Shown: one piece after another, positions 52,018 through 60,041 of the stretch
How the letters are laid out: every line of letters starts with the position of its first letter
How positions within the stretch are numbered: the first letter of the stretch is position 1
Origin: an uncultured Clostridia bacterium
GTDB lineage: Bacteria; Bacillota; Clostridia; Lachnospirales; Anaerotignaceae
Assembly: GCA_944378105.1 (NCBI GenBank)
Contig: CALWGC010000007.1
Location: 1-64,000, forward strand
Direction of reading: 5' to 3'
DNA: 64,000 bases
The notes under the pieces: generated by a model
Database searches by the model: none
What the model was told of the DNA's origin: nothing
The model's input: the letters and a program-made list of their open reading frames with translations, nothing else
Translations under genes and position numbers: made by a program

Positions 52018-53304
52018 TTACATCAAGCCCATCATCTTTGGAATGGTCAAAGAAATGGCTGGGATATAAGTAATCAGGAACAGTGCAATGGTGTTTGCAA
52101 TCAACAACCAAACAATGGCTTTTGTGATCTGTTCAATGGAAATCTTCGCAATACCGCAGCCAACGAACAAGTTTACGCCCAGAGGAGGGGTAGACATACC
52201 GATGGCCAAGTTTACTACCATGATGATACCAAAGTGGATTGGATCTACGCCAAGCTGTGTTACGATTGGCAGGAAGATTGGTGTCAAAATGATGATTGCC
52301 GCTGTGGTTTCCATCAAGCAGCCAACAATCAGCAGCATGATGTTGATGAGCAGCAAAATGACAATCCAGCTGTCAGACAGACCCAGCATTGCAGAAGCAA
52401 TCACGTCTGGGATACGTTCGGAAGTCAAAATCCAGCCGAAACCGGAAGCCGTTGCAATAATCATCATAACCATAGCGGTGCTCTTGCCGGCAGCCATAAA
52501 CAGAGGAGGAATCTTTTTGATGTCCATTTCTCTGTAGATGAACAAACCAACGATGAAACCGTATACTACAGCCACAGCAGCTGCTTCGGTTGGTGTAAAG
52601 ATACCGCCATAGATACCGCCCAGGATGATGACAGGCATCAACAGAGCGAAGAATGCATCTTTAAATTTGATCAAAACTCTCTTGAAAGAGAATTTTTGCT
52701 GATGTAATTTGCCATAGCCGTGTTTCTTTGCGGTGATATAGCAAACGATCATCAAAGAAATACCTACCAGGATACCAGGGCCAAAACCTGCAGCAAACAA
52801 GGTGGAAATGGATACGTTACCAGTTACACCGAAGTTTACCATAGGAATGGAAGGAGGAATGATAACGCCGATGGCGCCGGCTACAGACATAACGGCTGCA
52901 GCAAAGGATTTGTCATAACCTTCTTTTTCCATGGAAGGAATCAAGATACCGCCGATAGCAGCAACGGTTGCCGGGCCAGAACCGGAGATAGCCGCAAAGA
53001 ACATACAAGTCAATACGGCTGCCATGGCCAAACCACCAGTCAAGCTGCCCAAGATGGCGTTACAAAAATCGATCAAACGTCTGGAGATACCGCCAGTTTC
53101 CATCAAGTTACCAGCAATCATGAACAGAGGAACTGCCAAGATTGGGAAAGAGTCCACAGCGGTAAACATTCTCTGTACCACTACGATCAGTGGTGTATTG
53201 CTTCCCAGGACCAGCGCCACAAAGGAAGAAATAGTCAATACTTCCCAAATGGGGAAGCCTAAAATTGCGGTAATCGCAAAAGTAACGAATAAGTACGTTG
53301 CCAT
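52018..53304 (-). CDS. dctM: TRAP transporter large permease
   Basis: 428-residue multi-pass inner-membrane protein of the DctM type. It has ~12 hydrophobic helices and conserved TRAP segments such as FPILAVPLFMIAGNLMETGGIS, SGSGPATVAAIGGILIPSM and PSIPMVNFGVTGNVS. It also has FTPTEAAAVAVVYGF and STPPLGVNLFVGCGIAKI. It takes up an organic acid using sodium with DctQ and a binding protein. The start overlaps the dctQ stop by one base. No dctP is present on either side, so the solute-binding protein must come from elsewhere. The substrate cannot be told from DctM. Confidence 0.96.
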   Translation of the reverse strand: MATYLFVTFAITAILGFPIWEVLTISSFVALVLGSNTPLIVVVQRMFTAVDSFPILAVPLFMIAGNLMETGGISRRLIDFCNAILGSLTGGLAMAAVLTCMFFAAISGSGPATVAAIGGILIPSMEKEGYDKSFAAAVMSVAGAIGVIIPPSIPMVNFGVTGNVSISTLFAAGFGPGILVGISLMIVCYITAKKHGYGKLHQQKFSFKRVLIKFKDAFFALLMPVIILGGIYGGIFTPTEAAAVAVVYGFIVGLFIYREMDIKKIPPLFMAAGKSTAMVMMIIATASGFGWILTSERIPDVIASAMLGLSDSWIVILLLINIMLLIVGCLMETTAAIIILTPIFLPIVTQLGVDPIHFGIIMVVNLAIGMSTPPLGVNLFVGCGIAKISIEQITKAIVWLLIANTIALFLITYIPAISLTIPKMMGLM

Positions 53305-53813
53305 TAGTCAAGAGCCTCCTTTGGAATGCCGCCTTCATCTTTGAAGTGCTTCAGCTGGAAAATCAGTTCCTGTACAAAACGGATAATGAAGAAAATCATA
53401 CCGATTGGAATAGCTGCGTACATATAGCCCATTGGGATACGCATAGCAGGAGACAGCTGTCCGCCGGAAAGCTGCGTCTGTACGATGCCAAGACCATATT
53501 TGAAAATAACAGCGCAAAGAATGATACTAACAATGATAATAAAAATATTGATGACCTTTTGTGCTTTTTTTGGCAACAGCATTGTAAATGCTTCTACGCC
53601 GATGTGTGCACCACGTCTTGCCCCATAAGCACCACCCAGGTAAGCGGTCCATACCAACAGGTATCTGGACATTTCTTCCGACCAGGGTAAGGAAGACTTG
53701 ATGATGAAGCGGAATACTACCTGAATGAACACGACAAAACTCATCAATGTCAGTGTTACAACACAGCAGTACCCTTCAAAGTTGTCTAAAAAGTGTTTTA
53801 ACTTACTGTTCAA
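53304..53813 (-). CDS. dctQ: TRAP transporter small permease
   Basis: 169-residue protein with four hydrophobic helices and the DctQ signature WSEEMSRYLLVWTAYLGGAYGARRGAHIGVEAF. It forms the membrane complex with DctM. I choose TTG 53813, seven bases after CAGGAGGGG. The frame continues open for about 98 codons upstream, but those residues do not resemble DctQ. A promoter at 54320-54292 leaves a leader of ~470 bases, much longer than usual, with clear hairpins. Confidence 0.9.
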   Translation of the reverse strand: MNSKLKHFLDNFEGYCCVVTLTLMSFVVFIQVVFRFIIKSSLPWSEEMSRYLLVWTAYLGGAYGARRGAHIGVEAFTMLLPKKAQKVINIFIIIVSIILCAVIFKYGLGIVQTQLSGGQLSPAMRIPMGYMYAAIPIGMIFFIIRFVQELIFQLKHFKDEGGIPKEALD

Positions 53814-53901
53814 ACTTGCCCCTCCTGACTTTTGTTTGCATACTGCACAACAACAGTTTGCCAAAAAACATAGAAACCATTTTTCAGCAGCTCTTTTACT
53901 G

Positions 53902-53953
53902 CCACAGCGCATTGCTCTGTGGCCAAGAGCAAAGCCCGAGCTTGCTTTGCTCT
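53902..53953 (-). ncRNA. Two-hairpin structure in the long dctQM leader
   Basis: A perfect 10-bp stem AGAGCAAAGC/GCTTTGCTCT (53926-53935 and 53944-53953) is followed in transcription by a CCACAG/CTGTGG stem (53902-53907 and 53917-53922). The loop of the second contains AGAGCAA, which could instead pair with the TTGCTCT arm of the first. Competing pairings of this type are seen in regulatory leaders, but I match no known riboswitch class. Confidence 0.45.
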
Positions 53954-54291
53954 GTTTTGCTTCTATTTTCCCCTCACAATGAAAATAGAATGCTTTCCAA
54001 ACAAGATCCGTTTTCAGCCAAACGGCCAAAAACCATCTGTTCTTCTTCTGTGCATCCGTCCTTGCCGCGCTGTGTTTTGCTGCAAGCATCCTTTGCACAG
54101 ATGCCATGCCCGTCCAAACTGTTCATTTTTTGGGCACTGCAAAGAAAACTGGGCCTGGGTTCCTTTTCCTCCAAACGTCCTTCTTCCCCTCAACCGCCTG
54201 GAAAAAAGGAGCCAATGCCTTCTTTTTGTTACAGCCGCAAAAAAGGAAAATTTTTCATTTTCTTCTTTTCCCTGCCGCAACTTACATGGCT

Positions 54292-54320
54292 ATTTTACAC
54301 TACTTGTCCTGCTTTTGCAA
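54292..54320 (-). promoter_or_regulatory. Likely promoter of dctQM, with a ~470-base leader
   Basis: Minus-strand TTGCAA (54320-54315), 17 bases, TAAAAT (54297-54292). The interval 53814-54416 holds no gene I can support; it contains this promoter and the hairpins at 53902-53953. Confidence 0.6.
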
Positions 54321-54416
54321 GGAAAAACTATACAAATATGGTGCAACAAATTTCATCTGCCCCCACTTTTTCCGAACCAAGCTAGTAAAAACATACAAAA
54401 AACGAGCAAAACCGAC

Positions 54417-55067
54417 TTAAATCGGGATTTGCGCTATACTTTTTTCACAAAAATCCAAAATGAAATAATCTGCCTCTTGCTCTAAAACACCGACCTTTTC
54501 TTTCCAAAATGAGTCCGCCACACCAACGGTCACCATCCCGGCTTTTTTCGCACTACGAACGGCTTGCGGCACATCTTCAAAGGAAACCACCGCAGATGGT
54601 TGTGTTTGCAGCAAAGCGGCTGTTCGTAAATAAATATCCGGGTTCGATTTATTGCAACCGATTTCGTCAGAATATACAATAACATCAAAAAGTCCGAACA
54701 CATCACAATTTTTCAACACCTGTTCACAAATTGAACGCAAACAAGCCGTGGCCATACCAAGCTTGATCCCCCGCTTGTGTAACGCTTCTAAGTAAGCTTT
54801 TGCCCCTGGTTTTAAGGAACGAATTTCATTGTAATGGCGAAACGCCAGTTGATAAATTTCTGCCGAAAGGGCTTCTTTTGTCATAGGTAACGGATAGCGG
54901 GACAAAATATAATCCAAACACTGGCCGTAGTTGAGGTGGCTGACGGATGCATAATACGCATCGTCGGGCACATAGCCATGGCGGCGCAACACTTCTGTGT
55001 CGGCCTGCTCCCAAATCCATAAAGAATCAATGAGCGTTCCGTCCAAATCGAAAATAGCAGCTTTCAA
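54417..55067 (-). CDS. HAD-superfamily hydrolase (beta-phosphoglucomutase-like)
   Basis: 216-residue HAD hydrolase of subfamily IA. It has FDLDGTLIDS with the nucleophile Asp8 and Asp10, a helical cap (about 16-85), MATAC in motif II, CNKSNPDIYL in motif III and SFEDVPQAVRSAKKAGM in motif IV. It probably dephosphorylates a small phosphate ester or mutates a sugar phosphate; specificity is not clear. It runs on the minus strand ~120 bases before the dctQM promoter region and has no close partner gene. Confidence 0.93.
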   Translation of the reverse strand: MKAAIFDLDGTLIDSLWIWEQADTEVLRRHGYVPDDAYYASVSHLNYGQCLDYILSRYPLPMTKEALSAEIYQLAFRHYNEIRSLKPGAKAYLEALHKRGIKLGMATACLRSICEQVLKNCDVFGLFDVIVYSDEIGCNKSNPDIYLRTAALLQTQPSAVVSFEDVPQAVRSAKKAGMVTVGVADSFWKEKVGVLEQEADYFILDFCEKSIAQIPI

Positions 55068-55133
55068 ATCATCGCCTCCTTTTTCTCCACTCTACCATAT
55101 TCCCGCCTGGAAAAGAACCCTTTTTTTTCAGCG

Positions 55134-55167
55134 AAACGGTTGCCAAACCGTTTTTTTCTGTTACAAT
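55134..55167 (+). promoter_or_regulatory. Promoter with overlapping dyad before the 504-residue gene
   Basis: TTGCCA (55140-55145), 16 bases, TACAAT (55162-55167). AAACGGTT (55134-55141) and AACCGTTT (55146-55153) form a perfect dyad over the -35 box, so a repressor or activator may bind here. The dyad with its T run could also be read as a terminator, but no plus-strand gene ends before it. Confidence 0.6.
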
Positions 55168-55210
55168 AAGAAGGAAAGCGAAATGGCTTTAAGATTGTAA
55201 GAGGTGCAAG

Positions 55211-56725
55211 ATGCAAAACCAGTTATTTGAACAATTGCAGTTGTTTACCCGCCACCTAAACCAAAGGCTGCGGGCGGCAACGGCAGATTTTTCGTTAGAA
55301 GAGAAAGAGGCCCTGGGGCCTTTATGTGGTACATTGTTAAAAAAATGGGTGTATAGCACACTGTTTCAAGAAAGTGCGCTTTCTCCCACCAACTTGATCC
55401 AGTATCCCGGTGTTGGCTGTGAAATCCGCCTGGCGCTTCATGGCAGTTTCCAGGCGGATACCGGTTTTTTGTTGCGCATGATGCCGGTGGCCGACAGTAC
55501 CTCCAGCCACCATTGTCTGCGGGATTTACAGTTGGTTTGCCAAAACTTTTTGCCCGTTGGGCGCTGGCCAAAAACGGCTCTGTTTCCTCTTTTGGCGCCC
55601 AAGGAAATCCGAAGCAAACTATATACTGACGATCCTTACTATTATCAATATTTGCTTTTGATGGCCGAACGGCTGCATCTGATTCGGAAAATGCCTGGTA
55701 TCTGCAGTGATAAATATCAGCAAAACGAAGCGGCCTGCCAGGATTTTTTTGCGCTGCCTGTTTTGACGGCCTTGGAACGGTTGGTGGAGGAAACCCTTTC
55801 GGTGGCTGTGGTGGAAATTGAAACCACCTTGCAAGCCCCCGCCCGACCCCTTTCCGTGGAAGATATCCGGTCCTTTTTGTCCCATTCTTATATGACTGAC
55901 GACCTGTTTTCCACGGCATATGGAAATCTTGGGTTTGACTTTGCAGAACTGAACGAAATGGCCCAAGAAGAGCATTTGCCGCCGGAGGATGAGGCGCTGC
56001 TTTCCACCGCCTATACCATGGGGATGGTCTTTGACAAGTGGATTTTCACACCCCTTGGGCACTATCTCAGCTTGCTGCGGCCCCTTTATGTGCTGCCTTA
56101 TGGGATGACAGAAGAAATCGACTGGGTGCGTCCTACCCTTTTAACGGGGTGCGACATGAGCCACGAATTTTTTTCGCCCTGTAACTACTTTTCTTTGACT
56201 TCTTTGGGCGAGGCTGTCCTCCATACGGTACAGGAATCGCCCCTTCCATCCGATTTTCCACCACTTTCCCTGCGGGACCTGGAAGCATTGCTTGCCGCGC
56301 GGGCCATGGCCTTTACGCCACCGCCAAAGGTGCGTACGGCCTATGTGTTAACGGTGCAATATGCCAATGACCCCCTTTGTTGGAAATGGGTGGAGGCCTT
56401 TGAAGATACGCCGTTGGAAGAGTTATATCAGTCTCTGCTATCCTATTTTGGTCTGGAAGGCGGCTTGCATCAATTCTTTTTGCTGCCCAAAACCCATGCG
56501 TCCACCACAGCTTCTCACCCGCTTTCCCAACGGTGGACCTATCGGCTGAAAGAACTGCATTTGGAAGAAAATGAGCTGCTGTTGCACTTTCCCCATCTGC
56601 AAGATTGCCGGCTGAAAATTTCCCTACAGCTGATGCGCCAAATTGCCAAAAAAGAAACGCAACCGCGTCTGTTGCGCCAAAGCCGGGAAATCACATTGGA
56701 AGAGCGGGAAGAATTTGAGCCTTAA
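55211..56725 (+). CDS. Unknown protein with a pRiA4b ORF-3-like C-terminal domain
   Basis: 504-residue soluble protein. The N-terminal ~350 residues match nothing I recognise; they are rich in Leu and aromatic residues with a PYYYQYLLLMAERLHLI helix. From about residue 375 it has YVLTVQYANDPLCWKWVEAFEDTPLEELYQSLLSYFGL, which resembles the plasmid pRiA4b ORF-3 domain (PF07929), often found in proteins of unknown function. ATG 55211 follows AAGAGGTG. It lies 33 bases before a CobD/HisC-like aminotransferase on the same strand, and may share its transcript. A dyad over its promoter suggests specific control. Confidence 0.75.
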   Translation: MQNQLFEQLQLFTRHLNQRLRAATADFSLEEKEALGPLCGTLLKKWVYSTLFQESALSPTNLIQYPGVGCEIRLALHGSFQADTGFLLRMMPVADSTSSHHCLRDLQLVCQNFLPVGRWPKTALFPLLAPKEIRSKLYTDDPYYYQYLLLMAERLHLIRKMPGICSDKYQQNEAACQDFFALPVLTALERLVEETLSVAVVEIETTLQAPARPLSVEDIRSFLSHSYMTDDLFSTAYGNLGFDFAELNEMAQEEHLPPEDEALLSTAYTMGMVFDKWIFTPLGHYLSLLRPLYVLPYGMTEEIDWVRPTLLTGCDMSHEFFSPCNYFSLTSLGEAVLHTVQESPLPSDFPPLSLRDLEALLAARAMAFTPPPKVRTAYVLTVQYANDPLCWKWVEAFEDTPLEELYQSLLSYFGLEGGLHQFFLLPKTHASTTASHPLSQRWTYRLKELHLEENELLLHFPHLQDCRLKISLQLMRQIAKKETQPRLLRQSREITLEEREEFEP

Positions 56726-56758
56726 ACCAGGATTGATTCTCATCAAGGAGGGATTTTT

Positions 56759-57859
56759 ATGGAACAAATGATGCATCAACACGGCGGCGATCTGGATGCC
56801 ATCGAGCGCCACTATCATATTCCAAAGGCAGAAATTGTGGACTTTAGCGGAAACATCAACCCCCTGGGCTTTCCTGTCAGTGTGCGGGAAGAAATGGCCA
56901 AACATCTGGACATTGTTTCGGTCTATCCCGACAAAAAATATACGGCCCTGCGGGAAAGCATTGCATCCTATACCGGCGCCAAGGCAGAACATGTGACCGT
57001 TGGTAACGGCTCCACGGAACTGATCAGCGTATTCATCCAGTCGGTGAATCCCCATAAATCCATCATCCTGGGCCCGGCCTATTCGGAATACGAGCATGAG
57101 CTTTCCGTCTGCCAAAGCCAGTATGACTATTTCCCGCTGAAAGAGGAAGACGGTTTTTTGGTCAATGTGGATCGTTTGCTGGAAACATTAACGCCGGACA
57201 TCGATTTGTTTGTGGCCTGCAACCCCAATAACCCCACCGGCACCGCCATCACCACCACCCAAATGCGCCGCATTTTAACCCATTGCAAAGCCAACCATAT
57301 TTCGGTGATGATCGACGAAACGTACATCGAATTTAGCGACAATCTGGAAGAAATCTGCTCCATTCCGTTGACCCAGGAATTTGATAACTTGTTTGTCATC
57401 CGCGGCATTTCCAAGTTTTTTGCAGCCCCCGGTCTGCGCCTTGGCTATGGCATCACTTCAAGCCAAGTCTTTCATGACCTGCTGGCCAAACAGCAAGATC
57501 CTTGGAGTGTCAATATTTTGGCAGCCTTCGCCGGAGAACGATTGTTCCAGGATACGGCCTTTATTGAACAAACAAAAACACTGATTTCTTCGGAACGAAA
57601 AAAAGCCATGGAAACGCTTTCCACGTTCCACCACCTGAAGGCCTACCCCTCTTCTTCCAACTTTATTTTGCTGAAACTATTAACCGATCGCATCAATGCG
57701 GCCCAGATTTTTGAACATCTCATCCAGCATAAACTGCTGATCCGGGATGCTTCCAGCTTTAAATTCTTAGATTCTTCCTTCCTGCGGTTTTGCATTTTGT
57801 CTCCAGAACACAATGCCCAACTGCTGGGACTGTTGAAGGAATTGGTGGAAGAAGAATAA
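56759..57859 (+). CDS. PLP-dependent aminotransferase of the HisC/CobD group
   Basis: 366-residue fold-type I enzyme. The start (HQHGGDLDAIERHY, then VDFSGNINPLGFP) is that of threonine-phosphate decarboxylase CobD and related aminotransferases. VGNGSTELI, CNPNNPTG, IDETYIEFS and the PLP-lysine motif ISKFFAAPGLRLGYG follow. CobD makes aminopropanol phosphate for cobalamin, but no other cobalamin gene is here, so an amino-acid aminotransferase role is equally possible. ATG 56759 has AAGGAGGG upstream. A strong hairpin follows. Confidence 0.88.
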   Translation: MEQMMHQHGGDLDAIERHYHIPKAEIVDFSGNINPLGFPVSVREEMAKHLDIVSVYPDKKYTALRESIASYTGAKAEHVTVGNGSTELISVFIQSVNPHKSIILGPAYSEYEHELSVCQSQYDYFPLKEEDGFLVNVDRLLETLTPDIDLFVACNPNNPTGTAITTTQMRRILTHCKANHISVMIDETYIEFSDNLEEICSIPLTQEFDNLFVIRGISKFFAAPGLRLGYGITSSQVFHDLLAKQQDPWSVNILAAFAGERLFQDTAFIEQTKTLISSERKKAMETLSTFHHLKAYPSSSNFILLKLLTDRINAAQIFEHLIQHKLLIRDASSFKFLDSSFLRFCILSPEHNAQLLGLLKELVEEE

Positions 57860-57864
57860 AACAT

Positions 57865-57906
57865 AAAAAGCAGGAATCCTTTGTTTTTCGGATTCCTGCT
57901 TTCTTT
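57865..57906 (+). terminator. Bidirectional terminator between the aminotransferase and bilS
   Basis: AGCAGGAATCC and GGATTCCTGCT pair perfectly over 11 bp around TTTGTTTTTC, with T-rich sequence on both strands. It nearly repeats the hairpin at 21081-21125. Confidence 0.88.
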
Positions 57907-57942
57907 GTTTTCGGATCAAGCTAAGCCAAGCAGACTTCTTTT

Positions 57943-58431
57943 TTATGCCTCCATCTGGGAAGCCGCCAACAATAACCCTGCGCCATCGGCCACATTGGGA
58001 TGGGGCAGTGCCGCTTCATAGTTTTTCATCATCTGTAACACTGTTTCGTCCCCCGGCTTTTCCTTCAACAACTGTTCATAGCGCCGTTTGACGGCTGCAT
58101 CCATTCTGCCTTGGCAGCAGAAGGTGCCAACCACCGTTGCAGAGGGAGGAAGAAGCGCCATAGTCCGCTCTAAAATATTGGCAAAGTAGGCTTCAGAACC
58201 GCCAAAGCCTGCCGTACCAAACAAAAACACCTGTTTCCCTTCTAACGTCTTTAAAAATTCCCTGGTGGCTCCGTCGGCCACACCGCGATCGGTCCAAAAC
58301 CCCACAGCCACCAGCTCTGCCTTCACTTCTGCCTGGCCAATTTCTTCTGCCTTCACTTGCCAGGATGCGGCCAAAATTTCGGCCAAATATTTGGTGTTGC
58401 CCGTCTTGCTGCTATAAAAGACTTGTCTCAT
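57943..58431 (-). CDS. bilS: Flavodoxin-like protein BilS (bilirubin-reduction operon)
   Basis: 162-residue flavodoxin-fold protein. The phosphate-binding loop is SSKTGNTKYLAE at residues 7-18, and the later flavin loops are WTDRGVAD and GTAGFGGSEAYFANIL. In the gut bilirubin-reductase system, BilS is a small flavodoxin-like partner that is thought to support electron supply to BilR. Here it overlaps bilR by four bases (ATGA) in the order regulator, reductase, flavodoxin, which is that of bilQRS. Its own function in bilirubin reduction is less certain than BilR's. A terminator lies just beyond the stop. Confidence 0.85.
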   Translation of the reverse strand: MRQVFYSSKTGNTKYLAEILAASWQVKAEEIGQAEVKAELVAVGFWTDRGVADGATREFLKTLEGKQVFLFGTAGFGGSEAYFANILERTMALLPPSATVVGTFCCQGRMDAAVKRRYEQLLKEKPGDETVLQMMKNYEAALPHPNVADGAGLLLAASQMEA

Positions 58432-59525
58432 GCTTCCTTTGCTCCTTTCTCAAAGATACATCGCGTTCCCTTGTGCTGCATCAGGCTATCAACACAACGG
58501 TTACAACGCACACAATACTTAATTTGGTCCAACTGTCCCGTTCTCACCTTTTCGCACCAGGCGGCATCACAAATCAGTTGCCGGCTCATGGCAAAAAAGT
58601 CTGCTTCGCCCTTTTGACAACATTCCTCCATCTGCTGGGGGTGCTGCCAAGCGCCAACGGTGCAAACCGGCACCGTGGCCGCCTGTTTCACCAAAGAGGC
58701 AAAGGGCAAAAAGCACCCTTCTGCCCCAAAGGCCGGATGGGTTTTGGGCGGAATGGTATGGGTGAGGGCGCTGTGGTTTGCCAGCGTCACATGGAAACTA
58801 TCCACACCGGCCATCTCCAATAGGCGCACCGCCTCGGCCACCTCTTCTGCCAAAAGCCCCGCCTTACCATAGGTTTCTGTTCGTACCACAAACTTCATCT
58901 CCACCGGAAGCCCTGCCGTCTTGGCCGCCGCCACGGCCTCCAGGGCAAAGGTGAGCCGGTGGGCAAGGCTTCCGCCATAGCGGTCGCTTCTGTTGTTAAA
59001 AAGAGGGGATAAAAAAGCGCCGCACATCCGATCGCCATGGATTTGGATCAGGTCGAACCCGGCCTCTTTGGCCTTTTTTGCCGCCTTGCCATAGGCTGTT
59101 GTGATTTCTTTTACCTTTTTGGCCGAAAGAGAGGAAATATAAGGCCCAACGCTATCGTTTAAGGCTTGACGCAAATCATCGGGCGTCTTTTTCTTGCATA
59201 ATACAGCCGGTAACAATGGCAATAGCGCCTTCCAATTCCCATCGGAATCAAATAACTGAGCGGAAGCCAATGCATTTCCTTCGTGAATGACTTCGGCCAC
59301 CTGGGCATAAAAGGCAAAGCCTTTTTTCTTTTGTAACGAAGGCGCCGTGGGCGTTTGTCTGGCCGGCACATCGCCCACCACCATCCCACAACCGCCTTTT
59401 GCAATGGCGCGATACCGCAAAATCATTTCTTCCTGGGAAAGGCCCCAGGTGGTGGGCGCAAAGACCAGTCGATTTTTTACGGTAACGGTACCAATTTGTT
59501 TTGGAGAAAATAACGTTTCAAACAT
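58428..59525 (-). CDS. bilR: Bilirubin reductase BilR (Old Yellow Enzyme family, short form)
   Basis: 365-residue FMN-dependent TIM-barrel enzyme. It has KNRLVFAPTTWGLS at the N-terminus, FDLIQIHGDRMCGAFLSPLFNNRSDRYGGS in the active-site region and a C-terminal iron-sulfur motif C-x2-C-x2-C-x11-C (Cys338, 341, 344, 356). In ordinary family members the motif after IH is GAHGY. Here it is H163-G-D165-R166. From memory, an HGDR motif with an Asp-Arg pair marks characterised bilirubin reductases, which convert bilirubin to urobilinogen in the gut. The operon with a MarR regulator and a flavodoxin-like gene matches bilQRS. Other ene-reductase substrates cannot be excluded by sequence alone. Confidence 0.87.
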   Translation of the reverse strand: MFETLFSPKQIGTVTVKNRLVFAPTTWGLSQEEMILRYRAIAKGGCGMVVGDVPARQTPTAPSLQKKKGFAFYAQVAEVIHEGNALASAQLFDSDGNWKALLPLLPAVLCKKKTPDDLRQALNDSVGPYISSLSAKKVKEITTAYGKAAKKAKEAGFDLIQIHGDRMCGAFLSPLFNNRSDRYGGSLAHRLTFALEAVAAAKTAGLPVEMKFVVRTETYGKAGLLAEEVAEAVRLLEMAGVDSFHVTLANHSALTHTIPPKTHPAFGAEGCFLPFASLVKQAATVPVCTVGAWQHPQQMEECCQKGEADFFAMSRQLICDAAWCEKVRTGQLDQIKYCVRCNRCVDSLMQHKGTRCIFEKGAKEA

Positions 59526-59940
59526 CTTCTTTTCCTGCCTTTCTCAGCTGGCGCAGCTGCAAAACACAATCGGCGCGCTGCTTGGGACTCATCCCCGCCA
59601 TCAAACGACCATCCCACTGGTCAAACACCTCATGGGCCAGCAAAAACGCTTCCTCTCCCTTTGGCGTCAAATATAACACCCACACCCGTTTATCCTGCGC
59701 CGACTTTTCTCTGCGCACATGGCCGCTTTCCATCAATTTTTCCACCGCCCGGGTGGTATAGGCTGCATCGGTGCCAAGAAAAGCGGCCATCTGGCTTTGG
59801 GAAGCGCCTGGCTGTTTTCCAATGAATACCACAAACTGCAACAACCCAAAGGAAAGGTCCACCCGTTGCAGCTGGGTTTTGCTAAAAGAGACAAACTGCT
59901 GATACAGTTTTACAATCTGAAACGTCAACGTTTCTTCCAC
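59518..59940 (-). CDS. bilQ: MarR-family regulator BilQ
   Basis: 140-residue winged-helix regulator of the MarR type. It has FGLLQFVVFIGKQPGASQSQMAAFLGTDAAYTTRAVEKLMESGHVRREKSAQDKRVWVLYLTPKGEEA, including the DxR wing motif (DKR). It probably represses the operon and responds to a small ligand, perhaps bilirubin or a relative; that is inferred from its place. The gene overlaps bilR by eight bases. Two copies of a 13-bp site lie on its promoter. Confidence 0.87.
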   Translation of the reverse strand: MEETLTFQIVKLYQQFVSFSKTQLQRVDLSFGLLQFVVFIGKQPGASQSQMAAFLGTDAAYTTRAVEKLMESGHVRREKSAQDKRVWVLYLTPKGEEAFLLAHEVFDQWDGRLMAGMSPKQRADCVLQLRQLRKAGKEDV

Positions 59941-59960
59941 ACAACCACCTCCAATTACTG

Positions 59961-60000
59961 GACTAAGTCAAGTATATCATATCATTAGACTAAGTCAAGT
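59961..60000 (-). promoter_or_regulatory. bilQRS promoter with two 13-bp repeats
   Basis: Minus-strand TTGACT (59998-59993), 16 bases, TATACT (59976-59971). The 13-bp sequence GACTAAGTCAAGT (plus-strand reading) lies at 59961-59973 and again at 59988-60000, 27 bp apart. One covers the -10 and one the -35. An outer AATTACT/AGTAATT pair frames them. They are the likely BilQ operators. Confidence 0.8.
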
Positions 60001-60008
60001 AATTTTCT

Positions 60009-60036
60009 AAAAAAATTGGCTCCAGCAGGAGCCAAT
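60009..60036 (-). terminator. Terminator of the acetyltransferase operon
   Basis: ATTGGCTCC (60015-60023) and GGAGCCAAT (60028-60036) pair perfectly around AGCA, with seven T on the minus strand. Confidence 0.93.
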
Positions 60037-60041
60037 GTGTT

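Noticed and set aside
51895..52707. A plus-strand frame across dctM
   Set aside because: It is Asn/Gln/His-rich antisense sequence opposite a clear TRAP permease.
53814..54107. In-frame upstream extension of dctQ
   Set aside because: The frame is open by chance. The residues do not resemble DctQ, and a good ribosome site supports TTG 53813.
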